A DNA stretch of 64,000 bases from Mycolicibacterium peregrinum (GTDB lineage Bacteria; Actinomycetota; Actinomycetes; Mycobacteriales; Mycobacteriaceae). Both the position numbers and the translations under genes were made by a program. The notes beneath the pieces are model-generated. The model did no database searches and had not been told where the DNA came from. It saw only the letters and a list, made by a program, of their open reading frames with translations. Positions within the stretch are counted from its first letter, which is position 1; the number at the start of each line of letters is the position of its first letter. Shown here one piece after another: positions 8,294 to 17,271 of the stretch. The DNA is taken from positions 1-64,000 of the forward strand of contig NZ_LZSO01000038.1 of the NCBI RefSeq assembly GCF_001665785.1, in the 5' to 3' direction.

Positions 8294-9064
8294 TCACTGC
8301 GCGCGCAGCACCAGCCCGTTGCCGTCGGTGCCGGAGAGCTTCAGCTCGTCGGCGTCGATGGATGTCTGGACTGTGCCGTTGAGCACCCGCAACACCGCCT
8401 GCTCGATCTCGTTGATCTCCGGTGCGCACGCCATCCTGGTGGTGGCCAGCGGGCCGAACTCGATCACTGCCGGCGACCCGGAAACGGTTGCGCGGCCGGT
8501 GAATCGGTTGCAGCCCGTCGAACCGCTGACGGCGCCGTCGTCCCCGATGAGCAGCGTGGGTTTGGACTGCTCGAGTGCGACCGAGGTGCTGACCGCCTGC
8601 GCGGACACCAGGCTGGTGACCTGCCAGGTGGTGCCGGTGAGTGGGCGATCGGGGTCGGCCACTTTTTTGTCCCGCAGCGTGACGGTCGCCGCGTCGGTGT
8701 GCAATGTGAGGGTGTCGCCCGACAACGACCAGGTTGGCTTGGCGTCGAACAACTTTGATACCCAGGCATCCGCGTCGCCGACCGGTGGTGGGCAGGCCAT
8801 CATGGTCATCGTCAGCTGGGTCGTGATCCGGCCATCGGCAAGGTCGGCGGACCCGGAACCGTGGTTACAGCCCGCGAAGGTGCTGATCTGCTTCCCGTCG
8901 AAACCGACCGTGAGTGGTCCGCCGCCGGGGATCTGCTCACCCTCCACCTGCTCCGAGATGAAAGTGCGACCGTTGAGGTCTGCGGCGTCGGCGGCCGCGT
9001 TCTCCGAGCATCCCATGAACGCAAGAACGGCAACGGCGAACGGCACCAACGGGATCAGACGCAT
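8294..9064 (-). CDS. Lipoprotein with two META domains
   Basis: A 256-residue predicted lipoprotein. The signal peptide ends at a lipobox FMGC (Cys 19). Two META/HslJ-type domains follow: about residues 30-140 (FAGCNHGSGS, MTMMACPPP) and 143-256 (GSTGCNRFTGRA, TTRMACAPEINEIE). Each carries the conserved paired Cys pattern of G-C-N and M-A-C. The function is unknown; HslJ-type proteins are linked to envelope stress and antibiotic tolerance. The gene ends 16 bases from the convergent aldR stop. Confidence 0.88.
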   Translation of the reverse strand: MRLIPLVPFAVAVLAFMGCSENAAADAADLNGRTFISEQVEGEQIPGGGPLTVGFDGKQISTFAGCNHGSGSADLADGRITTQLTMTMMACPPPVGDADAWVSKLFDAKPTWSLSGDTLTLHTDAATVTLRDKKVADPDRPLTGTTWQVTSLVSAQAVSTSVALEQSKPTLLIGDDGAVSGSTGCNRFTGRATVSGSPAVIEFGPLATTRMACAPEINEIEQAVLRVLNGTVQTSIDADELKLSGTDGNGLVLRAQ

Positions 9065-9377
9065 GGCTCCACCGTAGTTGGCGGATGCACGTGCGCTGCG
9101 GGTACTCGCAATCAGGTTGCCTGACAGTCGGTTTCGCTGTCATTTTGACTCGCCTGGATATCCGCGCAGGCCGTGACCGCTGATGTGAATGATCCGGGAC
9201 GTTACTTCGGTTACTTCTACCCCCACGATGTGACGCGCACCCTGCGACGGCCGCAATTTGATGTTTGCCGCACTCGGCGCCTTGCAGTTGCAGACGTCTC
9301 TGATCGTTTGCGAGAGTTCTGCTCGCTCACTCTGCTGACCAACTGGTTGGCCGCGTCAACAAGTTGGAGGTTTGCGC
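9065..9377. other. Divergent spacer before the orphan mceA-type gene
   Basis: About 310 bases with no credible gene. It must contain the promoters for the META lipoprotein and the Mce gene. The only repeat noted is a short tandem TTACTTCGG/TTACTTCTA around 9204-9221. Confidence 0.35.
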
Positions 9378-10622
9378 GTGGCCCCATCCGCCGCGACGTC
9401 GCGGGTCCGAGCCCAACGACGGTTCACGCATTGGCGTTACGACCCGCCGTACAAGACGGCGAGCGCGGGGATGATCATCCTGCTGGTCGCGGTCCTGACG
9501 TTGACCTGGATGCAGTTCCGCGGTTCTTTCGAGAAGAAGGCGCAGCTGACCGTGCTGTCGGGTCGGGCTGGGCTGTCGATGGATCCGGGGTCCAAGGTCA
9601 CCTTCAACGGGGTGCCCATCGGGCGACTGGCCTCGATCGACGTCGTCACCGTCGACAACAATCCCGAGGCCAAGCTGACCTTGGATGTCAAGCCCCAGTA
9701 TCTGAAGCTGATCCCGGAGAACGTGAGTGCCGAGTTGCGGGCCACCACGGTGTTCGGCAACAAGTACATCTCGTTCCTCTCGCCGCCCAATCCGTCGTCG
9801 AACCGGTTGTCGCCCTCCACGCCGATCCGGGCGCAAGGTGTGACGACGGAGTTCAACACGCTGTTCGAGACGATCACCGCGATCTCCGAGCAGATCGACC
9901 CGATCAAGCTGAACCAGACGCTGACGGCGACTGCGCAGGCCCTCGACGGTCTGGGGGAGAAGTTCGGTCAGTCGATCGTCAACGGCAACGACATCTTGCG
10001 TGATCTGAATCCGCGGATGCCTCAGATTCGTCGTGACATCTCCGGTCTGGCCGACTTGGGCGAGGTGTACGCGAATGCGGCGCCGGACCTGTTCGACGGT
10101 CTGACCAGCGCCGTGACGACGGCTCGCACCCTCAACGAGCAGCGCGGCAATCTGGACCAGGCGCTGGTGGCCGCGGTCGGTTTCGCTAACACCGGCGGTG
10201 ACATTTTGGAGCGTGGCGGTCCATACCTGGTCCGCGGTGCCCAGGATCTGCTGCCGGTCAGCGAGATGCTGGACCGCAACAGCCCGGCGTTGGCGTGTTC
10301 TGTCCGCAACTATGCCGAGGCCGCGCCGAAGTTTGCCGCCCAGACCCGCAACGGTTACGCGCTTGAACTGCACGACTTCCTGATCGGGGCGGGCAACCCG
10401 TACGTCTATCCCGACAACCTGCCGCGGGTCAACGCCAAGGGCGGGCCCGAGGGCCGGCCCGGCTGCTGGCAGCCGGTCACCAAGGACCTGTGGCCGGCTC
10501 CGTATCTGGTGATGGATACCGGTGCATCGATCGCCCCGTACAACCACCTCGAGCTGGGGCAACCGCTGGTGTCCGAGTACGTGTGGGGCCGCCAGATCGG
10601 CGAGAACACCATCAATCCGTAG
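9378..10622 (+). CDS. Orphan MceA-type MCE-family protein
   Basis: A 414-residue cell-envelope protein. A cytoplasmic N terminus is followed by one membrane anchor near residues 29-48 (ASAGMIILLVAVLTLTWMQF), the MCE lipid-binding domain at about 50-125, a long helical region, and a C terminus ending GRQIGENTINP as in MceA subunits. MCE proteins form lipid-transfer tunnels with YrbE permeases and an ATPase. None of these partners is adjacent, so it may work with another mce complex or be a relic. GTG 9378 is chosen because GGAGG lies 7 bases upstream; a TTG at 9372 would be too close. Confidence 0.9.
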   Translation: MAPSAATSRVRAQRRFTHWRYDPPYKTASAGMIILLVAVLTLTWMQFRGSFEKKAQLTVLSGRAGLSMDPGSKVTFNGVPIGRLASIDVVTVDNNPEAKLTLDVKPQYLKLIPENVSAELRATTVFGNKYISFLSPPNPSSNRLSPSTPIRAQGVTTEFNTLFETITAISEQIDPIKLNQTLTATAQALDGLGEKFGQSIVNGNDILRDLNPRMPQIRRDISGLADLGEVYANAAPDLFDGLTSAVTTARTLNEQRGNLDQALVAAVGFANTGGDILERGGPYLVRGAQDLLPVSEMLDRNSPALACSVRNYAEAAPKFAAQTRNGYALELHDFLIGAGNPYVYPDNLPRVNAKGGPEGRPGCWQPVTKDLWPAPYLVMDTGASIAPYNHLELGQPLVSEYVWGRQIGENTINP

Positions 10623-10757
10623 GTGTCGGGACGAGTGGACGGCAGCGATCGCGGGCCGGCGTTCGCCGTCCATCGTTCGGGCATCAGGGCGACAGGACAA
10701 AGTTCTCTCGGACCGGCCCGAACATCTACAACAACCCTGGGCAGTAGGCTCCCAACC

Positions 10758-11495
10758 ATGCGAGTTGGTGTTCTCGGGGCTAAGGGCAAAGTCGGCGCGA
10801 CCATGGTGCACGCGGTCGAATCGGCGGAGGATCTGACTTTTTCGGCCGGGGTCGACGTCGGTGACTCGCTGAGCCTGCTCACCGACACCAAGACCGACGT
10901 GGTCATCGACTTCACCCATCCCGATGTGGTGATGGACAACCTGAAATTCCTCATCGACAACGGTATTCACGCGGTCGTCGGAACCACCGGATTCACCTGG
11001 GAGCGCATCGAACAGGTGGAGACCTGGCTCAAGGAGAAGCCCGAGTCCGCGGTGCTCATCGCGCCGAACTTCGCCATCGGCGCCGTGCTGTCGATGCACT
11101 TCGCCCAGCAGGCAGCACGTTATTTCGAATCGGTCGAGATCATCGAACTGCACCACCCGCACAAGGCCGACGCCCCGTCGGGCACGGCCGCACGTACCGC
11201 CAAGCTCATCGCCGAGGCGCGAAAAGGCATGCCGCCCAACCCGGACGCCACCAGCACCGGTCTGGAGGGGGCCCGCGGCGCCGATGTGGACGGGGTGCCG
11301 GTGCACTCGGTGCGGCTGGCCGGCTTGGTCGCCCACCAGGAGGTGCTGTTCGGAACGCAGGGGGAGACGCTGACGATCCGGCACGACAGCCTGGACCGGT
11401 CCTCGTTCGTGCCGGGCGTGCTGCTGGCCGTGCGGAAGGTCGGCGAGCGGCCCGGCCTGACCATCGGCATTGAACCGCTGCTCAACCTGTCGTGA
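10758..11495 (+). CDS. dapB: 4-hydroxy-tetrahydrodipicolinate reductase
   Basis: NAD(P)H-dependent reductase of the diaminopimelate/lysine pathway, supplying cell-wall DAP; 245 residues. The cofactor loop is GAKGKVGATM at the N terminus, and the catalytic/substrate motif is ELHHPHKADAPSGTA near residues 131-145. The ATG at 10758 fits the family N terminus (MRVGVLGAKGKVG); an open frame upstream is not conserved-looking. The stop overlaps the next GTG (GTGA), so it heads a short operon. Confidence 0.97.
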   Translation: MRVGVLGAKGKVGATMVHAVESAEDLTFSAGVDVGDSLSLLTDTKTDVVIDFTHPDVVMDNLKFLIDNGIHAVVGTTGFTWERIEQVETWLKEKPESAVLIAPNFAIGAVLSMHFAQQAARYFESVEIIELHHPHKADAPSGTAARTAKLIAEARKGMPPNPDATSTGLEGARGADVDGVPVHSVRLAGLVAHQEVLFGTQGETLTIRHDSLDRSSFVPGVLLAVRKVGERPGLTIGIEPLLNLS

Positions 11496-11962
11496 GCGAC
11501 GGCGCGCGGTCGCTGCGCATCCAGCTGGTGATCGGCTTCATGTGTCTGGCGCTGATCGTCTACTTCCTGATGCTGGGGCGCACCGCGCTCATCTTCATCA
11601 CCTCGGGTGAGCCCGCCGCGATCGGGCTTGGCGTGGCACTGCTGGTGTTCCCGCTGATCGGTATCTGGGTGCTGGTGACCACGCTGCGGGCCGGTCTCGC
11701 GCATCAACGATTGGCTCGGCTCGCCCGTGAACAGGGCATGGAACTCGACGTCAGCGAGCTTCCGACCCGGCCGTCGGGTCGTATCGAACGCGACGCGGCC
11801 GACGAACTGTTCGGGACGGTGAAGGCCGAACTCGAGGCCGACCCGGACAATTGGGTTCGCTGGTACCGGTTGGCCCGCGCCTATGACTTCGCCGGTGACC
11901 GGGGCCGCGCGCGCGAGACCATGCGCACGGCGGTGCGGCTGCAGGAACAACAGTCGTCATGA
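11492..11962 (+). CDS. Conserved membrane protein (Rv2772c-like)
   Basis: A 156-residue protein with two hydrophobic helices near residues 12-33 and 43-66, then a cytoplasmic tail (PDNWVRWYRLARAYDFAGDRGRARETMRTAVRLQ) that resembles a TPR-like helical pair. The same gene lies between dapB and a flavodoxin-like gene in M. tuberculosis. The GTG start overlaps the dapB stop, and the end overlaps the next gene by ATGA. The function is unknown. Confidence 0.85.
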   Translation: MSDGARSLRIQLVIGFMCLALIVYFLMLGRTALIFITSGEPAAIGLGVALLVFPLIGIWVLVTTLRAGLAHQRLARLAREQGMELDVSELPTRPSGRIERDAADELFGTVKAELEADPDNWVRWYRLARAYDFAGDRGRARETMRTAVRLQEQQSS

Positions 11963-12414
11963 CCAAAACGCTGCTGGTGGTGCATCACACGCCGTCTCCG
12001 GCAACGCGAGAGCTTCTCGAGGCGGTACTCGCCGGCGCGCACGATCCGGACATTTCCGGGGTCGAGGTGCAGTCCAAGCCCGCGTTAGCTGCGACCGTCA
12101 GTGACATGTTGGCCGCCGACGGCTACTTGTTCGGCACCACAGCCAATTTCGGCTACATGAGCGGTGCATTGAAGCACTTCTTCGATACGGTGTACTACCC
12201 GAGCCTCGATCATGTGGCCGGGCGCCCGTACGGGCTGTGGGTACACGGCAACAACGACACGGTCGGTGCGGCGGGCGCGGTCGACAAGATTGTGACCGGG
12301 CTGGCGTTGGTCAAAGCGGCTGACGTGCTTGAAGTTACGGGTGTGGTCGACGCCGGAGTCCGGGAACGGGCCTACGAGCTGGGCGGCACCTTGGCAGCCA
12401 CGGTGATGGACTGA
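11959..12414 (+). CDS. Flavodoxin-family protein (Rv2771c-like)
   Basis: A 151-residue FMN-binding fold similar to NAD(P)H-dependent FMN reductases. It has the first strand KTLLVVHHTPSPATRELLEA and the flavin-contact stretch LFGTTANFGYMSGALKHFFDT. It is translationally coupled to the preceding membrane protein (ATGA). It probably performs one- or two-electron transfer with an unknown partner. Confidence 0.85.
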   Translation: MTKTLLVVHHTPSPATRELLEAVLAGAHDPDISGVEVQSKPALAATVSDMLAADGYLFGTTANFGYMSGALKHFFDTVYYPSLDHVAGRPYGLWVHGNNDTVGAAGAVDKIVTGLALVKAADVLEVTGVVDAGVRERAYELGGTLAATVMD

Positions 12415-12426
12415 CGAGAGGAAGCT

Positions 12427-12891
12427 ATGCCCGGAATCGCCGAACTTGCACTCGGAGCCGCGCCCATCGCCGGTGGCGCGATGCTCGGGGTTATCGCAGG
12501 CAACCTCAAGCCACCGGACATACGCGGCATGATCACCAAGGATCTCGATCTGATGGACAGGTTGCCCGCCGAAGACGTCGAACGGAAAGCGCGGCTCAAG
12601 GCCAGTATCGACGAACGTATCGACGGCTTGATCGATGCGAGTGACCGCAGTCGCGAAATCCGTGAAGCCGCGATGTCCTATCGCGGGAATTGGCGGGACA
12701 TCGTCGTTTTCATCTGCGCTGTGTTGTTCACCATCATTTGGTGGAACGTCAGTCACAGTCGGACCAACTGGCTGGTGATGTTCATCGCGATGGTCATCGT
12801 GTCCATCGCCGCGGGCATTTACGCAGGGCGCGGAATAGTCCGCGCAATCAACACCTACCTGCACCGCAACGACGACAAACCGCGGGCGTGA
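12427..12891 (+). CDS. Small membrane protein of unknown function
   Basis: 154 residues. It has an N-terminal hydrophobic stretch (LALGAAPIAGGAMLGVIAG), a charged middle (residues 30-85, predicted helical), then two membrane helices near 94-110 and 116-134 (DIVVFICAVLFTIIWW; LVMFIAMVIVSIAAGIYAG). The ATG has GAGAGGAAG just upstream and sits 12 bases after the flavodoxin gene, so it may be the last gene of the dapB operon. Family not recognised. Confidence 0.7.
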   Translation: MPGIAELALGAAPIAGGAMLGVIAGNLKPPDIRGMITKDLDLMDRLPAEDVERKARLKASIDERIDGLIDASDRSREIREAAMSYRGNWRDIVVFICAVLFTIIWWNVSHSRTNWLVMFIAMVIVSIAAGIYAGRGIVRAINTYLHRNDDKPRA

Positions 12892-12897
12892 GCTGAT

Positions 12898-13815
12898 TCA
12901 GTAGTGATACGTGTCGGACGGGGCCGGCACGTGGTCCGGGTCGTCGCTGTACTCGGGTTCGTGGATGCCGTACGCCCTGGCCAGATCCAGGATCTTGTTG
13001 GCCCGGGCGATCCGGGGCAGGTCTGACCCGTTGCGGATCTCGCCGCCGTCGCGCTGGAATTCGGCGAAAAACTCCTTGGCCCAGCTGATCTCGTCCTGTG
13101 AGGGCGCCAGGCCCTCGTTGACGGTCGGGCACTGATCGGGCGTCAGACAGATCTTGCCCGTCATGCCGAACTCGGCCGAGACCGCCGTGGCCTCCGAAAG
13201 TCGCAGCGCGCTGGACCCGACCGTGGGCCCGTCGATCGCGCCAGGGAGCCCGGCGGCCTTGGCGGCGATGGTGAAGCGTGACCGCGCGTAGGCCAACGTC
13301 GCCGGGTTGTCGCCGAATCCGGTGTCGCGCCGAAAGTCGCCGATGCCGAACGCGAGCCGGAATGCGCCCTTGGCCGAAGCGATCTCGGTGATCCGCTCCA
13401 GGCCGCGGGCGGTCTCCACCAAGGCGACGATGGGCACATCGGGCAGCCGGCGCGCCGTCTCGGTGACGTGATCCACCGACTCGACCATCGCCAGCATGAC
13501 GCCGCCCACCGAGGTGCCAGCCAGCATTTCCAGGTCATCGGCCCACCACGGGGTGCCGAAGCCGTTGATGCGCACCCAGTCACTGTTGCCCTCGGCCAGC
13601 CACCGCGTCACCTTCTCGCGGGCGGCCACCTTGTCCTTGGGTGCGACCGCATCCTCGATGTCGAGGACGACGATGTCGGCGCGGGAGCGGGCCGTCGGGG
13701 CGAACCGCTCATACTGCGCGCCGTTGACCAGCAGCCAGCTCCGGGCCAGTACCGGGTCGATCCGGAATCCGGGCTCGGTGGGGTGGGACTCGTCGGAGAA
13801 GGGCTGGTCATACAC
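12898..13815 (-). CDS. HpcH/HpaI aldolase / CitE-like CoA-ester lyase
   Basis: A 305-residue TIM-barrel lyase of the CitE family, expected to cleave or hydrolyse malyl- or citramalyl-CoA-like esters. Motifs: SWLLVNG near the N terminus, VLDIEDAVAPKDK, the Mg-binding Glu in VALVETARGLERI, and AFGIGDFRRDTG. The GTG start is the longest plausible one. It is convergent with the preceding gene and 22 bases from the dienelactone hydrolase on the same strand, so the two may be co-transcribed. Confidence 0.88.
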   Translation of the reverse strand: MYDQPFSDESHPTEPGFRIDPVLARSWLLVNGAQYERFAPTARSRADIVVLDIEDAVAPKDKVAAREKVTRWLAEGNSDWVRINGFGTPWWADDLEMLAGTSVGGVMLAMVESVDHVTETARRLPDVPIVALVETARGLERITEIASAKGAFRLAFGIGDFRRDTGFGDNPATLAYARSRFTIAAKAAGLPGAIDGPTVGSSALRLSEATAVSAEFGMTGKICLTPDQCPTVNEGLAPSQDEISWAKEFFAEFQRDGGEIRNGSDLPRIARANKILDLARAYGIHEPEYSDDPDHVPAPSDTYHY

Positions 13816-13837
13816 GCCGTCAATCGTCGCCTACCGC

Positions 13838-14587
13838 CTATGCCGGGGTTAACGCGGCCCCGAACACCCGCTCGGTGTTCTCCCAATGCCGCTGTGCCGC
13901 CGCCTCGTCGTACACCGCCTTGTGATCAGGCACCGCGAAGCCGTGGGCTGCGGGATAGAACTCGATGGTGTGGTCGACAGCTGCGCCGGACAGCGCGTCC
14001 TCCAACCGTTTGGCGTCGTCCTCGGTGAAGGACGCGTCGTTCTCGGCCGCAGCCACATAAACCGCGGCCTGGATCTTGTCGGCCAGCAGGTGGGGGCTGT
14101 CCGGGTCGTCTTCGACCGCCAGCCGGCCGCCGTGGAAGGACAGCGCGGCCGCGACCCGCTCCGGCACCCGGGTGGCGGCGATCAACGAGGCACGGCCACC
14201 CATGCAGTAGCCGGTGGTACCGAACTTCTCGCCGGTGACGTCGGGCCGGGCCGCCAGGTAGTCGAAGAATGCCTCGGCATCGGCGGCGAGTATCTCGGGG
14301 GTGAGAGTGCCCATCAGCTCGAAGAGCTGCCTGCGCTGCTCCTGGTCGGTGAACACAGTGTTGAGGTCGAAGGGTCCCCAGCCCGGGTTGCGGTAGTAGA
14401 CGTCGGGTACCAGCACGACGTAACCGAATCCGGCCAGCTTGGCCGCCATCTCTTCCATCGTGGGGCGTAGTCCGCCGGCATCGGGGAACAGCACGACTCC
14501 TGGCCAGGGACCTTCTCCCTCCGGTGTGGCGACGGTGACGCGGCAGGTGCCATCAGCTGTGGTGATCGTGTCTGTGGTGGTCGGCAT
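13838..14587 (-). CDS. Dienelactone hydrolase family protein (Rv2765-like)
   Basis: A 249-residue alpha/beta hydrolase. The nucleophile is Cys in GYCMGGRASL, as in dienelactone hydrolases; His is in PAAHGFAVPD and the acid is likely the Asp in AAENDASF. It is divergent from thyA, as Rv2765 is in M. tuberculosis. The physiological substrate is unknown. Confidence 0.9.
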   Translation of the reverse strand: MPTTTDTITTADGTCRVTVATPEGEGPWPGVVLFPDAGGLRPTMEEMAAKLAGFGYVVLVPDVYYRNPGWGPFDLNTVFTDQEQRRQLFELMGTLTPEILAADAEAFFDYLAARPDVTGEKFGTTGYCMGGRASLIAATRVPERVAAALSFHGGRLAVEDDPDSPHLLADKIQAAVYVAAAENDASFTEDDAKRLEDALSGAAVDHTIEFYPAAHGFAVPDHKAVYDEAAAQRHWENTERVFGAALTPA

Positions 14588-14629
14588 GGCTCCGTTCTAC
14601 TCTCCGTGCCGACACGTAAGCTGAGTGGC

Positions 14630-15430
14630 GTGCCGATCCCGACCCCCTACGAAGACCTGCTGCGAAAGGTGACCGAGCAGGGGGTGGCGAAATCCGATCG
14701 CACCGGTACCGGCACCCGCAGTTTGTTCGGACACCAGATGCGCTACGACCTGGCCGCCGGCTTTCCGTTGCTCACCACCAAGAAGGTGCACACCAAATCG
14801 GTGATCTACGAGTTGCTGTGGTTTCTGCGCGGCGATTCGAACGTGCGGTGGCTGCAGGACCACGGCGTGACGATCTGGGATGAATGGGCCAGTGAGACAG
14901 GCGATCTGGGCCCGGTATACGGCGTGCAGTGGCGGTCGTGGCCGACCCCGTCGGGCGAGCACATCGACCAGATCTCGAACGCGCTGGATCTGCTCAAGCG
15001 TGACCCCGATTCGCGGCGCAACATCGTCTCGGCGTGGAACGTCGGCGAGATCCCCCAGATGGCGCTGCCGCCGTGCCACGCCTTCTTCCAGTTCTATGTC
15101 GCCGACGGCAAGTTGTCCTGCCAGCTGTACCAGCGCAGTGCCGACCTTTTCCTGGGCGTGCCGTTCAACATCGCCAGCTACGCCCTGCTGACCCACATGA
15201 TGGCCGCGCAGGCCGGGCTCGGTGTCGGCGAGTTCGTCTGGACCGGCGGCGACTGCCACATCTATGACAACCATGTCGAACAGGTGGCCCTTCAGCTCAG
15301 CAGGGATCCCAGGCCGTACCCAGAACTCGTTCTGGCGCAACGTGACTCGATTTTCGACTACACCTTTGAGGATATTGCGATTCTGAATTACAACCCGCAC
15401 CCGGCGATCAAGGCGCCCGTCGCTGTATGA
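14630..15430 (+). CDS. thyA: Thymidylate synthase ThyA
   Basis: Converts dUMP and methylene-tetrahydrofolate to dTMP and dihydrofolate. The sequence is classical throughout: KSDRTGTGTRSLFG, the nucleophile Cys in MALPPCHAFFQFYV, the dUMP-binding QRSADLFLGVPFNIASY, and the C terminus AIKAPVAV. GTG 14630 gives 266 residues starting MPIPTPYEDLL, matching the family; GTG at 14606 would add eight residues. The stop overlaps the dfrA ATG, pairing it with the enzyme that recycles its dihydrofolate. Confidence 0.97.
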   Translation: MPIPTPYEDLLRKVTEQGVAKSDRTGTGTRSLFGHQMRYDLAAGFPLLTTKKVHTKSVIYELLWFLRGDSNVRWLQDHGVTIWDEWASETGDLGPVYGVQWRSWPTPSGEHIDQISNALDLLKRDPDSRRNIVSAWNVGEIPQMALPPCHAFFQFYVADGKLSCQLYQRSADLFLGVPFNIASYALLTHMMAAQAGLGVGEFVWTGGDCHIYDNHVEQVALQLSRDPRPYPELVLAQRDSIFDYTFEDIAILNYNPHPAIKAPVAV

Positions 15431-15918
15431 CCGACGATCTTCGACAGTTGGCGATGATCTGGGCGCAGTCCACCTCCGGCGTCATCGGCCGTGACAACGG
15501 CATTCCGTGGCACCTGCCGGAGGACCAGGCCCGGTTCAAGCAGCTCACCCTCGGGCAGACTGTAGTGATGGGCAGGCTGACCTGGGAGTCGCTGCCGGCC
15601 AAGGTCCGCCCGCTGCCGGGCCGGCGCAACGTCGTGATCACCCGCGATCCCGGATACATGGCCGACGGTGCCGAGGTACTGACCGGTCTCGACGACGTGT
15701 TCCGCGGCTGGGTGATCGGCGGATCGCAGATCTACGCCCAGGCCCTTCCGCTCGCGGTCCGCTGCGAGGTGACGGAGATCGACATCGACCTGCCACCGGC
15801 AGCGGGCGACGCGATGGCGCCGGGGCTGGACGACTCGTGGACCAAGACCACCGGGGAGTGGTTGACCAGCAGCTCGGGACTCCGATATCGGTTCTGCAGT
15901 TACGTGCGCACGCGGTAA
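15427..15918 (+). CDS. dfrA: Dihydrofolate reductase
   Basis: A 163-residue NADPH-dependent reductase regenerating tetrahydrofolate. Motifs: IWAQSTSGVIGRDNGIPWHLPEDQ (substrate site), VVMGRLTWESLP (NADPH), and VIGGSQIYAQAL. It is translationally coupled to thyA by ATGA. Its last 19 bases overlap the convergent DUF4303/HEAT gene. Confidence 0.97.
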   Translation: MTDDLRQLAMIWAQSTSGVIGRDNGIPWHLPEDQARFKQLTLGQTVVMGRLTWESLPAKVRPLPGRRNVVITRDPGYMADGAEVLTGLDDVFRGWVIGGSQIYAQALPLAVRCEVTEIDIDLPPAAGDAMAPGLDDSWTKTTGEWLTSSSGLRYRFCSYVRTR

Positions 15919-17141
15919 CCGGCCAGCCGGCGCACCTCGCTGTCGGGGTCATCGACGGCCAGCTCGTCGATCCGTCGCTCCAGGTTCTTCACCACCTCGC
16001 CGTCGAGGTCCCCGGGACCCATCGGTCCGATCAGATCGCTGAGAACGATGACCGCGTGGCGGCGGATCACGGGCTCGGAATGGTCGAGTCCGAGCCGGGC
16101 GCCCGGTAGGTCGGCCCCGTCCAGCGTGCAATAGCCGGTTCCGGGTTTCAGATCCTCTGCGACCGCCCCCGCGACCGCCGGATCGGCAAGCCCGGCGGCC
16201 AGCAGCGTGTAATCCAGTGGCAGGTGAGAGCGCCCCTGATCGCGAAACGAACGGTACGGCGCGGCGACCGCGGCCGCTCGGCTACCGGCCGGAAGATCGT
16301 TGCGCGCCAACACCTCCAGCCCGGCACCGAGGCGGCCCAGAGCCGCGGCCACCCAGTCGTGGGCATTGCCGCGCAGCGGCAGGGCCGCCCACAGCGCGTC
16401 CATCACCTCCGGCGTGGCGATGTTGAGGTCAGCCAGGAATTTGGCGCCCGCCCAGGCAGTCTCGGGATGGCCGAGTGCCGCAACTGCGACCGGTACGGCG
16501 GCAGCACTGGTGTCGAGCAGGAGTTCGGTGGCGCGTTCCCGGCCGAGTTCGTGGCCCGGCCCGCTGATGAGACCGGCCGCCGCGGCGAGTGCCACCACCC
16601 GCTGTTCGACGGGCAGGGCCAACAGTTCACGTTCGGCCTCGGCAGAAGCGACGTACTCGGGGAAGTGCCGCCGCAGCTCGTCGGCGGTCAACGAGCGGAC
16701 CAGCAGGTCGGCGTCTTCGTCGTCGAGGTACACGACCACGTCGTCGGGCAGGGTGCCGTCGGCGACAAGAGCGGTACGCACCCCGGCCGCGATGGTCAGC
16801 ATCGCCTCGGCGAACCGATCCCACGCCTGCTCCCACGGCGCCCGGGGAAGGCCCGTGACCGCAGCGATGAGCCGATCACTCCACTCCGAATCGGTTTCGC
16901 CCCACTCGTAGTCCTGATACTCCCAATCCGGCGGGCTGAACCGGCAATCCGGCTCCTCGACCGACTCCTCGGTGGCCAGCGCCAGATTCGGAAGGTAGAT
17001 CACCCCGGTGGTCTCGGCATAGAACTCGCTGAATGCCACGGCATACGGCGTTTCTGAGGCGGCTGTCGCGACCAGCGCGCGGACCGCATCCGCGGCAGCC
17101 AGGGTCAACTCGGTCTCGAACGCATCCCAGTCCAATGCCAC
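15900..17141 (-). CDS. DUF4303-like protein with HEAT-type C terminus
   Basis: 413 residues. The N-terminal ~150 residues look like DUF4303 (AVAFSEFYAETTGVIYLPNLALATEE, then FSPPDWEYQDYEW). The rest is Ala/Leu-rich helical repeats resembling HEAT (HPETAWAGAKFLADL, SEPVIRRHAVIVLSDL, DSEVRRLAGYRV). The function is unknown; such domains occur in immunity-like and scaffold proteins. GTG 17141 (VALDWDAFETEL) is chosen because longer starts read into the 34-bp tandem repeat. The 3' end overlaps dfrA by 19 bases. Confidence 0.75.
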   Translation of the reverse strand: MALDWDAFETELTLAAADAVRALVATAASETPYAVAFSEFYAETTGVIYLPNLALATEESVEEPDCRFSPPDWEYQDYEWGETDSEWSDRLIAAVTGLPRAPWEQAWDRFAEAMLTIAAGVRTALVADGTLPDDVVVYLDDEDADLLVRSLTADELRRHFPEYVASAEAERELLALPVEQRVVALAAAAGLISGPGHELGRERATELLLDTSAAAVPVAVAALGHPETAWAGAKFLADLNIATPEVMDALWAALPLRGNAHDWVAAALGRLGAGLEVLARNDLPAGSRAAAVAAPYRSFRDQGRSHLPLDYTLLAAGLADPAVAGAVAEDLKPGTGYCTLDGADLPGARLGLDHSEPVIRRHAVIVLSDLIGPMGPGDLDGEVVKNLERRIDELAVDDPDSEVRRLAGYRVRT

Positions 17142-17154
17142 GCGGACCAGTATC

Positions 17155-17249
17155 GCTCCAATCCGCTTCGCTACTTGTCGGGCCTGTTGCTCCAATCCGC
17201 TTCGCTACTTGTCGGGCCTGTTGCTCCAATCCGCTTCGCTACTTGTCGG
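17155..17249. repeat. 34-bp tandem repeat, 2.8 copies
   Basis: Three copies begin at 17155, 17189 and 17223, each starting GCTCCAATCCGCTTCGCTAC; the third is cut after 27 bases. The period is exactly 34. It sits between two divergent genes and can be read as extra N-terminal codons for either, which probably misleads start prediction. Confidence 0.95.
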
Positions 17250-17271
17250 TCCCCTAGGGGACGATGGCATC

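Noticed and set aside
9327..11384. 685-residue open frame antisense to the mce and dapB genes
   Set aside because: Shadow of two well-recognised genes; no domain and biased composition.
17155..17249. CRISPR array
   Set aside because: Copies are head-to-tail with no unique spacers and no cas genes are present.
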